DNA of 64,000 bases from Hemicordylus capensis (GCF_027244095.1 NC_069662.1:9574501-9638500); one strand, 5' to 3'. Numbered from the stretch's first letter, positions 33,087 through 41,839 are shown. Notes: generated from the letters alone by a model not told the origin. Numbers and translations: made by a program.

Positions 33087-36000
33087 AGAGATCACCCTTT
33101 TCAGATACTCGGTATGGTCGCTGTGCAGTGGTGGGAAGCGGTGGAATCCTACGAAACAGTGGCTGCGGATGGGAGATCGACCAAGCAGATCTAATCGTGA
33201 GGTAACTCTTTTTGTTACTCTTTTAACTCTTCACCATTTGTGTGGTGAAGCTGACCGGGGCTGCAAGGAGGCATGCTGCAGCCTCACACACCTGCTTTTT
33301 GCGAGGGCGGCAGTGGGGGGGAAGTGGCGGGTGGGGGCTGGCAGGTAGGCAGCACCTCCCCTGCCCCTTAAAGAAACCCCCTGCTCTCCGAACTAGCTCG
33401 AATGCTGGTGGACAGAACCGGTTCGACGCTCCTAGAATGGAGCGTCGAATGGTTCCGTGCATAGCCCTCGGGTCTCGCCCCCTTTCAAAATAGACCCTTG
33501 CACGTTTGGACAGGGCAATGGAGCCAGAGGTGGGGGGGGGGGGAGGAAGGTTTCTTGCAGCCTTCTCTCTTCTCCTCATGCTTCTTGCCAGCTTTGCAAG
33601 GGATGTGAGGAGAGATGCAACCTGCAAAGCTGACAAGGCTCCGATTGATCCTGAAGAGCTGATCTGATCTTGGTGATGGGCAGCGTTTTGCCATCCTGCT
33701 TGCGCTCCAATAGTTGGCCGCCTGAGGAGATTGCCTCACCTTGCCTCAAGAAAGGGTCACCTCGGCAGGAAGGAGCGACACATACCACAGATCAATCCAA
33801 TCTGTTGTGGTTAGTTCTCCCCCAGTGGGAAAAGAACATATAGATAACAGCAGATACTGATGCTGACTGTTTGTGTCCCTCCCCCCCATCCAGGTTCAAT
33901 ATGCCTCCCATGAACTTCTCTGAAGATGTGGGAACCAAGACAAGCCTGGTCACCATAAACCCCAGTGTCCTTGATTTAAGGTACGAGCACAAGGAAAACG
34001 TGTAGCTTCTGCTGGCCCTGCCCTTCTAAGTAGAAGGGGGTTGTAAAACCCCTGCTAACTGAGCAAAGAGGCACATTTCAAAGTGGCAATTCTCTTATAT
34101 TTAGCAAGGGGAGAGCTAGTCTTGTGGTAGCAAGCATGACTTGTCCCCTTAGCTAAGCAGGGTCCACCCTGGTTGCATATGAATGGGAGACTAGAAGAGT
34201 GAGCACTGGAAGAGATTCCCCTCAGGGTATGAAGCCGCTCTGGGAAGAGCAGAAAGTTTCAAGTTCCCTCCCTGGCAGCATCTCCAAGATAGGGCTGAGA
34301 GAGATTCCTGCCTGCAACTTTGGAGAAGCCACTGCCAGTTTGTGAAGACAATACTGAGCTAGATAGACCAATGGTCTGACTCAGTATATGGCAGCTTCCT
34401 ATGTTCCTGTGAGAGCTACTGGCCCTCTCCAACCCCAGCACAGCATCCCTCCAGTGGCTGTTCTTGGTGTTTGCCTTATATTTCTTTTTTAGATTGTGAG
34501 CCCTTTTGGAACAGGGAACCGTCTCATTTATTTGTTCCTTATTTTTCTATGTTAACCACTTTGGAATTTTTGTTGGAAAGTGGTATAGAAAATAATGGTA
34601 GTATTAGTAGTAATAGTGCTGGTCGGGTGCCTTCTGATGGGCTTGTTTGGGTCAGTTTCATAACCATGACTTCTGCTTACTTTAGAAATGGAGAAATGCA
34701 GGCACCTGGACCAACTTATCAATAATTCCATGCAGCTGAACAGGGCTGTCTCTAGCATCTGCAGAGCCTGTGGTGAAAATAGCTTGTGGGGCACCCATGA
34801 TGAATCAATGGGTTTGTTCTCACGACTGACAGCTGGGTGGGAGGGCTGGCCAGCCAGGCTCCAAGCCCTGTGTGTGCTTCTGGTATTTATATACCACATT
34901 TCAACAAAAGTCCCCCAAACAATTTACATAGATAGATAGATAGATAGGCAGGCTCCCTGTCCCCAAAGGGCTCACAATCTTTAACATAAGATAGATGCCA
35001 GCAACAGCCACTAGAGGGTTGCTGTGCTGGGGACGGATACGGCCAGTTGCTCTCCCCCAGCTTTCCCTCCATCCTCGATACAGCACTGGGAACACGATGT
35101 GGGTTGGCCACCAGTACCCTACCCAGATCATGGCTAGACCAGGATCACTTTCCCCTTCCTCCTACCTCAATTTTTGCCGACATGTGACCATTCCTTGGGA
35201 ATGGTCCATCCCTCCATTTCTCAGGAGCATGCACAGGGCTTGGAGCCTGGCTGGACGCTTCTCCTACTGATCTGTTGGTTATGAGAACCAGCCCGATATT
35301 GTTCTGGCCCATTTAAAGATTTTGAGAGGCCCGGGGGCAGAATGTTACTTTGAGACCCAGCCCCCTCCCCACTTTATTCTGTCTGGCTGACATACTGTGC
35401 AATGTTACGCACGTGGTGGAATATTACATTTGCACTGTAGCAAAACGATGGTGCAGCTGGGGCTGGCCGGCAGTGGGGCTTAGACCTAATGCTGCCCTGT
35501 CACACCACTCCATTTGCACCATTTTTTGCACTTGCACAACTGCGCCAACTTCATGTGCCACTGCATGCGCAGTGTTGCGCAAGTGTCAGCCACTGCATCC
35601 TGTGTCAGTGTAATAACCCTAGATTCTGAAATAACTCTTGATCCCGATTCGATTTAATTTTTTGTTTTGCTTTGAATGAAAAGGATCGATCAGATCACTT
35701 CAAATACGGAATCATGCCTTGGACAGGGCTCTCCATGTGTGAGGCCTGGGGAAATTGCCCCCCTCCCACCCTGCCCTCCTTAAGAAGACCTGGGTGCTGC
35801 CAGAACTAGAAGAGTCTCTGTAGAAGAGTTGTTGTGCTACAGTGTGAAGCTCCCTAGGTGTAGGGTTCTGAGTGACTGCCTGTCAGAAAGCTAAGCCATG
35901 GACAGCAGTCCCTAGGGGGTGCAAGTCCAAAAGCCTGGACTGGGACAGCCAGAGATGCATAAAGGATCAAGCAGAGCAGATGATCAGGAGCCAGAGTTTG

Positions 36001-39000
36001 GGAACACACTGAGGGTCAAAGCCAAGTGGTCACCAGTAGCCAGAGGAGCAGACAGGAGTCAGGAACAAGCTGAGGGTCAAGCCAGGTGAGCAGTCAGGGG
36101 CCAGAGGGTCAGGCAGGTCATCTGAAGTCCAAAACAAGCCAAGGGTCAAATCAATCGCACGGGATTGCTACTGAAACAAGTGCATTAGATCAGGAAAACC
36201 TCAGGCAGGATGTTTCTTATGCTTCCTGCTGCAGGGAAAGGCCAAGGAATGATTCCTTTGGGCAGGGCTTCTCCATGGCTTCAGTGGCCTAGGGGGTCTG
36301 CTGCAATATAATGAGGGCAGCAACACAGGTCCTCAGAGCAGACAGCAGGTGGCACTGTCCCTGTAGCCCCCCTTCAGACAACCCTGTCGCTGAAAAACAG
36401 GCACATATAGCTGTCCTTCCCTCCCCACGGTACCTGCTCACAGAAAATACCCAGAATTCATAGGGGCAGTCAGACCATGCAATGGATCCCTTCCTCCCTT
36501 GAGAGTAATTGCTTGGCCCTCCAGTTTCCAGGCTAGTTTCTTCACTGTTCTTATCAGAAACAGAAATTTTGGCTAGTAGGCATGAAATACAAGATGTCCA
36601 GTGGGGCAGGTGGGCAGGGGAGAAGCATTATGGCATCAAGTCACGGGTGTTATCCTGACTGCCAGTGGAAATCCTTGGGACAAGCGGAGGTTCCAAAGTT
36701 GTGGGGAGTGACACTTAGCTGGAGCCTGTCTGCCATCAGAGCAGCTGGTAAGGTTGGGTCGACATTGCAGGACCATGGATAGCTCCAAGCGGACAATATG
36801 CTTTCAGCAATAGCCCTGTTCATGCATTCAGCCAGAATCTTGGGTAAAGGGAGAACAGTAGGGAGGCAGAAGAGTCATCCCAACTGCACTGATATGCTTT
36901 GTGGCCAGCCTTCCATTCAGAGGCAAGTGCTAAATGTGTGTCAACATTGCTGCATTATATCGAATCAGCCCATTGGTCCATTTAGCTCAGGATTGGCTAC
37001 ACAGACTGGCAGTGAGTTCTCCAAGGTTGCAGGCAGGAGTCTCTCTCAGTCCTATCTTGGAGATGCCAGGAAGGGAACTTGGAACCTTTTGCATGTGAGC
37101 ATACGGGTGCTCTTCACAGAGCAGCACCATCCCCTAAGGGGAATATCTTACAGTGCTCACACATGTTGTCTCCCATTCAAATGCAAACCAGGATTGATCT
37201 TGCTTAGCAAAGGAGACAATTTATGCTTGCAACCACAAGACTATCTCTGCTCCCATAAACCAGCTCTCCTGCCATGCCTCCCAACGTGGATTCCCCCACC
37301 AAAGAGAGATGAGGTAGACAGCTTAGCTTATGAGATAGTGTGACAAGACCCTGCAACTCAGGTCCTGTGCAATTCTCTAGGACCTCCCCACCCCCACCAG
37401 GGGAAATGGGGGGCCCAGATCGAGCACTTCCACCACAACCAGGGGTCTGACTTGGAGGTCTGACTTCATCCTTGGACTTGGAGGAGTCCCTTGAGGACCT
37501 GCTAGCCCAAGTAGAGATGTTGGAGCCAGTGCGTACAACACAAGAAAAGGCCCCTTTCTCTATGGCCTGGCCTTCCAGGGTTTTTAATTAGTTTTAATTG
37601 TTTTATTGCTATAACCTGCTTTTCAGGGTTTTTTTTTTAATTGTTCTGACTGTTTAATTGTTTTTTATGATGTTTTGATTGTTAATTGATGTTTCATATT
37701 GTTTATATTTCTGTTTTAACTGTTATTGGTTTTAATGTTTTTATTTTTAATTGTAAACCACCCTAAGCCATTTCAGAAGGGCAGTATAAAAATTGAATGA
37801 ATGAATGAATGAATGAATAAAAAAATAATAATAAAATAATAAAATAATAATAGAGCCTTCCCCAGGGAAGGAGCAAGGCTAATCTACTCTGCTTGAGTAG
37901 CAGCCATATAAAGTGGCAGTCCACTCCAAGCACCTGCTGGAGCAACATCTCTCTTGCCTTGATGTGCCTAGCTCTTTATTTGTCTGCTCTCCAAGGTCCT
38001 GAATGCCAGCTTCCCTGAGAATTGCCTGAGGTCTCTGTAGCTCCTGGAACACTGCTTTGGCAGAGAGCCCAGCTCAGTCATGGGCCCCTGCCTGGAACAA
38101 GAAAATAAGTGAAGAAACTCTCCGTGGGTTCAGCCTTTATCTTTGCAGAAAAGTGTTTAATGTAGGTAGAGCAAGTGGGTGTAACCACAGAGTGGAGGAG
38201 CACCATTAGCCACTTCTCCTCTATTGGAGCTCAGGCTGCACCCAACTAAGTCCTTATATACTCTTTCTGGAGTATATACAGTACCACTCCCAGTCTCTAC
38301 TTCCTCTCTGAGGAGTAGAAGACTTTAACAACAACAACAACAAATAATTATATACCGCTTTTCAACAAAAGTTTCCAAAGCGGTTTACATGGAGAAATAA
38401 TAAATAAATAAGACAGCTCCCTGTCCCCAAATGGCTCACAATCTAAAAAGAAACATAAGCTAGAGAGACACCAGCAACAGTACTGGAGGGATGCTGCACT
38501 GAGGATGCATAAGCCCAGCTATTCCTGTATTAAGGCTACCCAGCTCCCAGTTGCAATGGGATGTCTTCTGAATGTGGTCCACGTGCCCTTTTTGCTCTCC
38601 CCTCCTGCAGATATACAAGACTGTCAGGCCGGCGGAAGCCTTTTGCGGATGCTGTGAGTGCCTACCGAGGAGCCTTCTTCGTCATTCCAGCTTTCTCCAT
38701 TCCTGGCCACGCCAACATGTCCTACCGTGCTCTTTACACCATGCAGGACTTCGGTCTTGTGGGACAGGTGACCTTCCTCAACCCACGTTACTTGGATACG
38801 CTGAGCAATTACTGGAAGGATCAGAATCTGCGGCCCAACCGGCTCTCATCTGGCTTCGTGTTTGTCAGCGTGGCTCTGGAGCTCTGCCAACACATCACGC
38901 TCTACGGCTTCTGGCCTTTCCAGCACGACTTGGACAACCAGCCCATCCTTCACCACTACTATGACAACAGGTTGCCCAAACCTGTCCATGCCATGCCGAG

Positions 39001-39091
39001 CGAGTTCTCACATTACCTGGCTATGTACGCCCAGGGTGCGCTACATTTACGACTTGGCAAGTGTCAGCAAGAGGAGGAGGACATGGCTTGA
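22121..39091 (+). CDS. Alpha-2,8-sialyltransferase, ST8SIA5/6-like, tandem copy 2 (7 coding exons)
   Basis: A 378-aa paralogue of the gene at 4365 with the same exon phases: 22121-22221, 25143-25220, 29167-29298, 30991-31135, 33089-33201, 33894-33980 and 38611-39091. The N-terminal anchor starts [15 protein letters not shown]. Motif L begins [20 protein letters not shown] (residues 164-183), motif S is RLSSGFVFV...YGFWPF (296-322), motif III HHYYDN (333-338) and motif VS HAMPSE (345-350). Compared with copy 1 it has 10 extra stem residues in exon 3, lacks one Gly before VHAMP, and has W180 where copy 1 has Q170. It shares GSGG and RFN with copy 1. The LSTG Thr of motif S, conserved in ST8 enzymes, is Ser (299). 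The frame is open throughout, so a working enzyme is likely, but activity may differ. Its introns are longer because of SINE, L2, CR1, fold-back and minisatellite insertions. Confidence 0.9.
22222..22790. other. Intron 1 of copy 2, first part
   Basis: 22255-22330 resembles 4510-4580 of copy 1. Block 22320-22560 resembles, in reverse, the intron 5 sequence at 14590-14850. A tRNA-Ala-like SINE head fragment lies near 22705-22775. No gene is seen. Confidence 0.45.
22793..23232 (-). mobile_element. 5S-rRNA-headed SINE, interrupted by a hAT-like MITE
   Basis: Antisense copy; the MITE at 22861-22994 sits inside the GTCTACAC of the tail-proximal part. Confidence 0.85.
22861..22994. mobile_element. 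hAT-like fold-back MITE with perfect 8-bp duplication
   Basis: CAGGGATTCTCAATG at the left and the complement at the right, with exact GTCTACAC at 22853-22860 and 22995-23002. Confidence 0.9.
23335..23560 (-). mobile_element. CR1/L3-type 3' end, antisense
   Basis: TGTTGGCTCAGACCAGAAGT...CCAGCATGATCCTGTATTCC...CTCTCCTGCTGTTGCTCCCC has the layout of the CR1 3' ends elsewhere in the window, but is more diverged. Confidence 0.55.
23561..24074. other. No recognised gene
   Basis: A T-run lies near 23930-23944. Otherwise nothing is identified. Confidence 0.4.
24075..24540 (+). repeat. 36-bp minisatellite, 13 units, each with a CCAAT box
   Basis: Contiguous units of the form GCCACATGTTCT(T/C)AGCC, then AATCAGGGAGCCGCCAGAT. 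Thirteen units fill 466 bases; one unit is two bases short. Nearly every unit holds (A/G)(A/G)CCAATCAG, the NF-Y consensus, and CANNTG motifs (CACATG, CAGATG). Units with GACGC/GATGC starts are interleaved with GCCAC units. It lies in intron 1 of sialyltransferase copy 2 and has no match in copy 1. Confidence 0.95.
24541..25142. other. Intron 1 of copy 2, last part, homologous to copy 1
   Basis: Matches 4680-5070 and 5910-6014 of copy 1, including a minus-strand tRNA-Ala-like SINE head near 24680-24735. Confidence 0.6.
25143..25220 (+). CDS. ST8SIA-like copy 2, exon 2 (stem)
   Basis: Identical over all 78 bases to copy 1 exon 2, including the encoded [18 protein letters not shown]. The flanking intron bases are also close to identical. 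Confidence 0.87.
25270..25375 (-). mobile_element. CR1 3' end fragment, antisense
   Basis: Same relic as at 6150-6240 in copy 1: GGGACTGTTAAGAGTTGG and GTCGTCTAGTCCACC. Confidence 0.65.
25405..25975 (-). mobile_element. LINE L2 fragment, reverse transcriptase end
   Basis: The minus strand reads [38 protein letters not shown] and [12 protein letters not shown], classic L2 RT sequence, then degenerate C-terminal and 3' UTR sequence. A (CTAT/CTGT)n tract adjoins it at 25405-25440. Confidence 0.88.
26265..26522 (+). mobile_element. Sauria-type SINE with BovB-like tail
   Basis: CCCCCTAATGGAGCAGCAGG head, CCCATATTGGGCAGCAGAGA, GATATAGGAAGATGCTGGAA, and tail CACCAGGAGTCAACACCGAC with GATGGCACAACTTTAC. 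Confidence 0.82.
26550..26933 (+). repeat. Unclassified interspersed repeat
   Basis: Partner of the split copy at 2620-4000: TCTGAATGCGGGCAACTGC, GTAGTGAGTTCCG, CCAGCTGCTATTGGCTGAC. Confidence 0.5.
26934..27225 (-). mobile_element. L2 LINE 3' end with (ATT)n tract, antisense
   Basis: About 45 bases of ATT repeat, then TTCATTCAATTTCTAATCC, CTGCCAAAAATGCCTCAGGG and GGCTCCCTGTCCCCAAAGGG. Confidence 0.8.
27226..28374. other. Intron 2 of copy 2: shared sequence and a promoter-like block
   Basis: Pieces at 27300-27440 and 28190-28374 match intron 2 of copy 1. Between them 27524-28010 looks foreign: it begins TGTTGGGATG and ends ACTAACTAACA, with a GC box (GGGCGGGGC, 27722-27730) about 40 bases before a TATA-like TATTTAAAG (27770-27778). 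It could be a solo LTR or a chance promoter-like stretch; no target duplication is visible. Confidence 0.35.
28375..29155 (+). mobile_element. CR1 LINE 3' end, interrupted by a fold-back element
   Basis: CATGAAACTGAAGGCAAGG, then after the insertion AAGGAAGTATTTTTCC, GGAATTCTCTGCC, CTTGGATGGCTTTAAAAGGG, and the end GCTGGACTAGATGGGC...TGTTCTTATC. Confidence 0.8.
28428..28807. mobile_element. 380-bp fold-back element with exact 8-bp duplication
   Basis: Arms of about 85 bases (GCTTTAAGGTGTGGGGAGGG ... GTGGTTTTGGCAGCAG) fold around a centre near 28650 (AATACTTTTGGTATT). The ends GGGCTGTGCAC and GTGCATTTCC/GCACATCCCC relate to the TAGGGATGTGC family. Target duplication AAAAGGAA at 28420-28427 and 28808-28815. 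Confidence 0.8.
29167..29298 (+). CDS. ST8SIA-like copy 2, exon 3 (stem, CPW motif)
   Basis: Encodes [20 protein letters not shown], then [20 protein letters not shown] and EHYR. It is ten codons longer than in copy 1. The exon begins only 12 bases after the CR1 end. Confidence 0.82.
29299..29735. other. Intron 3 of copy 2, homologous to copy 1 intron 3
   Basis: Matches 8946-9120 and 9490-9560. A short (ATC)n tract lies near 29716-29740. Confidence 0.5.
29740..29933 (-). mobile_element. tRNA-derived SINE, antisense, split by a fold-back element
   Basis: TCATGGCTGAATGGGGATTT and CCTGGGTCTCCCCACTCTAA are the reversed SINE head. It resumes at 30803 as ACTCTAACCACTACATT. Confidence 0.7.
29934..30802. 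mobile_element. Fold-back DNA element of the TAGGGATGTGC family
   Basis: Ends TAGGGAAGCACACGGAATG and the complement of TAGGGATGTGCAAAATG. It has many GTTTCGAGCTCAAAATG-type blocks in both orientations, like the long element at 504. The flanking 8-mers ACACTCAC and ACTCTAAC are a decayed duplication within the SINE. Confidence 0.7.
30991..31135 (+). CDS. ST8SIA-like copy 2, exon 4
   Basis: Encodes [20 protein letters not shown] and continues to ELVDLLPE. It differs from copy 1 at G/E before QCC and D/N after LIS. Phase 2 in, 0 out. Confidence 0.9.
31136..31655. other. Intron 4 of copy 2, first part
   Basis: A tRNA-Ala-like SINE head near 31245-31315 (TGCTGTGCATGCAGAAGGTC). 31470-31665 matches copy 1 at 11580-11770. 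Confidence 0.55.
31660..31955 (-). mobile_element. LINE ORF C-terminal fragment, antisense
   Basis: After an (ATTT)n run, the minus strand can be read [36 protein letters not shown] and [11 protein letters not shown]. This resembles the C-terminal end of a non-LTR retrotransposon polyprotein. Confidence 0.6.
31951..32245 (-). mobile_element. (ATCT)n tract and L2 3' end, antisense
   Basis: About 50 bases of ATCT, then CGATTTCTATACTGCCC, GGCTCAGGGCGGGTTAC and CCTGTCCCCAAAGGGCTCTC. Confidence 0.8.
32246..32855. other. Short L2 3' end then unidentified sequence
   Basis: 32270-32370 is a second antisense L2 end (TATACTGCTTTTAACACA, CCAAAGCGGTTTACACAG). I recognise nothing in the rest. Confidence 0.45.
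32860..33024 (+). repeat. 34-bp minisatellite, about 4.8 units
   Basis: Units TAACAATAAAAATGAAATG followed by (C/T)CAATATTTCTTTTG. It lies in intron 4 of copy 2, 65 bases before exon 5. Copy 1 has no such array. Confidence 0.95.
33041..33087 (+). repeat. (CT)n tract forming the polypyrimidine tract of exon 5
   Basis: About 22 CT repeats run straight into CAG at the acceptor of copy 2 exon 5. Copy 1 has a shorter CT tract at the same place. Confidence 0.9.
33089..33201 (+). CDS. ST8SIA-like copy 2, exon 5 (start of sialylmotif L)
   Basis: Encodes [19 protein letters not shown] and continues to [11 protein letters not shown]. Trp replaces Gln of copy 1 just after SGCG. Confidence 0.92.
33235..33475. 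mobile_element. Truncated element of the GGGCTGTGCAC family
   Basis: It ends with GACAGAACCGGTTCGACGCTC...GAGCGTCGAATGG and CGTGCATAGCCCTC, the complement of the end seen at 28428. The start is lost or unclear. It interrupts the intron 5 homology between the copies. Confidence 0.55.
33894..33980 (+). CDS. ST8SIA-like copy 2, exon 6 (end of sialylmotif L)
   Basis: Encodes [20 protein letters not shown] and INPSVLDL. Acceptor CCATCCAG, donor GTACGA; phase matches copy 1. Confidence 0.92.
34105..34413 (+). mobile_element. 5S-rRNA-headed SINE
   Basis: Near full length: CTTAGCTAAGCAGGGTCCAC, TGCATATGAATGGGAGACTA, GCCGCTCTGGGAAGAGCAGA, and tail GACTCAGTATATGGCAGCTT. Confidence 0.88.
34425..35070. 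mobile_element. L2 3' ends in both orientations
   Basis: 34430-34620 is a sense copy (AGATTGTGAGCCCTTTTGGA, TTAACCACTTTGGAATTTTT). 34875-35070 is antisense (ATATACCACATTTCAACAAA, CCTGTCCCCAAAGGGCTCAC). Sequence between them is unidentified. Confidence 0.7.
35071..36939. other. Long intron stretch, nothing recognised
   Basis: About 1.9 kb in intron 6 of copy 2. 35780-36120 has several AGGGTCAA(A/G)(C/G)CA-type phrases that recur loosely at 57340-57400, so part is probably an unclassified repeat. No exon seen. Confidence 0.4.
36940..37258 (-). mobile_element. 5S-rRNA-headed SINE, antisense
   Basis: CGAATCAGCCCATTGGTCCA, CACAGACTGGCAGTGAGTTC, CTTGCTTAGCAAAGGAGACA. Confidence 0.75.
37540..37832 (+). 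mobile_element. L2 LINE 3' end
   Basis: GGCCTGGCCTTCCAGGGTTT, long TTTTAATTG-rich stretch, then TAAACCACCCTAAGCC and GGGCAGTATAAAAATTGAAT with (GAAT)n. Confidence 0.8.
37833..38610. other. Last part of intron 6 of copy 2, with an antisense L2 end
   Basis: 38335-38525 is an antisense L2 3' end (ATATACCGCTTTTCAACAAA). 38530-38610 matches copy 1 just before exon 7. The rest is unidentified. Confidence 0.55.
38611..39091 (+). CDS. ST8SIA-like copy 2, exon 7 (sialylmotifs S, III, VS)
   Basis: Encodes [20 protein letters not shown] to [11 protein letters not shown] and TGA. Motif S is RLSSGF, motif III HHYYDN, motif VS HAMPSEF. One codon shorter than copy 1 (Gly before VHAMP). Confidence 0.93.
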
Positions 39092-40004
39092 ACCACGGCC
39101 AAGGAGGCCAAGCCATGGGTTCAGGTTGCAATGCCCAGCAGAGCCTGAAGGTGGAGCCACAGAGATAGCATGGGCAAGTGCTTTGAGGAGGCCCTTCCGC
39201 AAGGATTGCGTTGTGAGAACAATCCCCTTCTAGAAGAATATGAATACGACGAATATTGATATACCACTTTTCAGCAAAAGTTCCCCAAGTGCTTTACATA
39301 GATACAAACAAACAAACAAATAAATTGACTCCATATCCCCAGAGGGCTCACAATCTAAAAAAGAAACATCAAACAGTCACCAGCACCAGCCACTGGAGGG
39401 ATGCTGTGCTGGGGCTGGATAGGGCCAGTTGCTCTCCTCCTGCTAAATACAAGAAAATCACCACCTTTTAAAAGGTGCCTCTTTGCTCAGTTCGCAGGGG
39501 AGAGCAACTGACCCTATCCAGTTAGCACATGCCTTTTATATTTCTAGAATCTTGGATGAAGAATGGAAGCCCTCCTAAGGAGAGACACAGTCAGGGCCAG
39601 TATAAGATTTCCAGGCACTTGGCGGGGTGGGGGAGTGCCAAAGGCCACCTCCTCCCACTTTCCTGACGGTGTACCAGTTGGGCTGCAGCTACGTCTTCTT
39701 CTCTCCCTTGACTTGAAAAGGAAGTGGGGAATGAGCTGGAAGAGGAAGTGGGGAGGAGAGGAGAGGAGAGTGGTAGGCTAGAGTGTCTCCCGGACTCTAA
39801 GCATCATAATATTTGTAGGCTGCTTCACAGGATCATTATTAGGGTGGGGGACTCAAGTTCAGGAGCTGTGCATGCTCCCGCTTTTTCCTATCATCTGTGA
39901 ATAAAACTCAAGGTAGAAGGGGAAGGAAGTGATAGTCTGCTAAGCAACATTGTGTGGGGGGGGTGGCTCTGTCCTACCCAGCAGGTGTACCCAGCTCTTT
40001 AACG
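39092..40004. other. 3' UTR of copy 2 with a later L2 insertion
   Basis: 39092-39236 and 39545-39690 match the copy 1 3' region 16367-16640. An antisense L2 3' end (39237-39540) interrupts the match, so it arrived after the duplication. A possible AATAAA lies at 39900-39905. Confidence 0.6.
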
Positions 40005-40400
40005 GGTTCATCCTATGAAACTGATTGCCAGGAAATCTAGGACCAACAAATGGAAGTACTTTTTCACACAACGCATAATTGACTTGTTGAATTCTATGCC
40101 ACAAGATGTGGTGACAGCCAACAACCTGGATGGCTTTAAGAGGGGTTTGGATAACTTCATGGAGGAGAGGTCTATCATCAGCTACTAGTCGGAGGGCTAT
40201 AGGCCACCTCCAGCCTCAAAGGCAGGATGCCTCTGAATACCAGTTGCAGGGGAGTAACAGCAGGAGAGAGGACCTGCCCTCAACTCCTGCCTGTAGGCTT
40301 CCAGCGGCATCTGGTGGGCCACTGTGTGAAACAGGATGCTGGACTAGATGGGCTTCCTTGAGCCTGATCCAGCAAGGCTGTTCTTATGTTCTTAAAGGCC
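40005..40400 (+). mobile_element. CR1 LINE 3' end
   Basis: GTGGTGACAGCCAACAACCT, GGATGGCTTTAAGAGGGG, CATCTGGTGGGCCACTGTGT, GCTGGACTAGATGGGCTTCC, ending TGTTCTTATGTTCTTA. Confidence 0.88.
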
Positions 40401-40591
40401 GAAAAGCCATCCAACCCAAAACGGGAGGGCACACAGCTCCTGAACTTGGGTAGGATACGTCTCCTACCCTAATAATGATCGTGAGAACAACCCATCTTTG
40501 TATATCTGTTTACATTTTGAGTTGAATGCAATCTAGGATGATAGTTCTCTGAGAAAATATGGCAGTCTTCATTCTGCCCTCTTCTCTAGAG

Positions 40592-40738
40592 CAGGGGTTC
40601 CCAACCAGGGTTCTTGCAGATAGTGCTGAACTACAACTCACAGCATCCCCAGGAACCACTTATTTATTTATTATCCCCAGCTACAATTTACAGTCGTAGT
40701 TCAGCAACATCTGGAGGAACCCTGGTTGGGAACCACTG
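40592..40738. mobile_element. hAT-like fold-back MITE
   Basis: CAGGGGTTCCCAACC...GGTTGGGAACCACTG with target repeats CTCTAGAG and CTCTAGAC. Confidence 0.8.
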
Positions 40739-40739
40739 C

Positions 40740-41322
40740 TCTAGACTGTTCCCACCTTTCCTGCCTGCCTCGCCTTGGGAAAATAGGGTAACAAAGCCAA
40801 GTAGCAAACAGCAGCTCAGATGACAGCAAATGACTGATGAAACACTTTTATTATTTGCTCAGCCTTTTACCACCAACTTAATAACAGTTTCCCAAACAGA
40901 TTTCATCATTTACAACTAGGCTTGAGGTGAAAATGCCCCCGAAATATCCTCTGAAAATTATCAGGGGAAGAAAATGAAGGGGGAAATTCTGAGCAATTTC
41001 TATCAAGCTTCCTGATATTCTCCAAAATCCTCATTAGGGCCTTTTTCCTTCAATACTGCAGCTGGCTGTATCATTTCTGGAAATGATATTATCTCCAGAA
41101 ATGCCCCCACCCCCCATCATTCAGGGGGAGAAAATGAAGAAAAAACAACGCAGTCAGCCCCCATTGAGAAACAAATGATAAAGAAAGAAACAAGAAGTTC
41201 TGGTAAATCTGATCTGCCTACTTGCCTTTCCCTATAATTTTATTTGATAATGACCACCTTCCACTTCATGCACTTTTTGATGTGAAACACCAAATGCCAT
41301 ATGCAGAGTACATTAAAACAGT
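40740..41322. other. No recognised gene
   Basis: A/T-rich spacer with no identified element. Confidence 0.4.
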
Positions 41323-41568
41323 ATAGCAATAGCAATAGCAATATAGCAATAACATTTATATACCGCTCTATAGCTGGAGCTCTCTAAGCGGTTTACAATG
41401 ATTTAGCATATTGCTTTTCTGGGTACTCATTTTACCGACCTCGGAAGGATGGAAGGCTGAGTCAACCTTGAGCCCCTTGGTCAGGATCGAACTTGTAACC
41501 TTCTGGTTACAGGGCGGCAGTTTTACCACTGCGCCACCAGGGGCTCTTATAGTTGCCAGAGCCTCATT
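41323..41568 (-). mobile_element. tRNA-derived SINE (GAGCCCCTGGTGGCGC type), antisense
   Basis: TATATACCGCTCTATAGCTG, GGATCGAACTTGTAACCTTC, ACTGCGCCACCAGGGGCTC. Confidence 0.82.
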
Positions 41569-41594
41569 TCTAAGAACAGGGTGCACAACACTAG

Positions 41595-41838
41595 GGAGCC
41601 AGTGTGGTGTAGTGGTTAGAGTGCTGGACTAGGACCGAGGAGACACGAGTTCAAATCCCCATTCAGCCATGAGACTAGCTGGGTGACTCTGGGCCAGTCA
41701 CTTCTCTCTCAGCCTAACGTACTTCACAGGGTGGTTGTGAGGAGAAACTTCAGTATGTAGTACACCGCTCTGGGCTCCTTGGAGGAAGAGTGGCATATAA
41801 AATGTAAATAATAATAATAGTAATAATAATAATAATAG
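41595..41838 (+). mobile_element. tRNA-derived SINE (GGTGTAGTGGTTAGAG type)
   Basis: Full length: AGCCAGTGTGGTGTAGTGGT, GAGTTCAAATCCCCATTCAG, CCAGTCACTTCTCTCTCAGC, with an (AAT)n tail. Confidence 0.88.
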
Positions 41839-41839
41839 G

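Noticed and set aside
33223-33739. Minus-strand frames of 84-137 codons
   Set aside because: They cover a fold-back fragment and duplicated intron sequence; the same region in copy 1 does not keep the frame.
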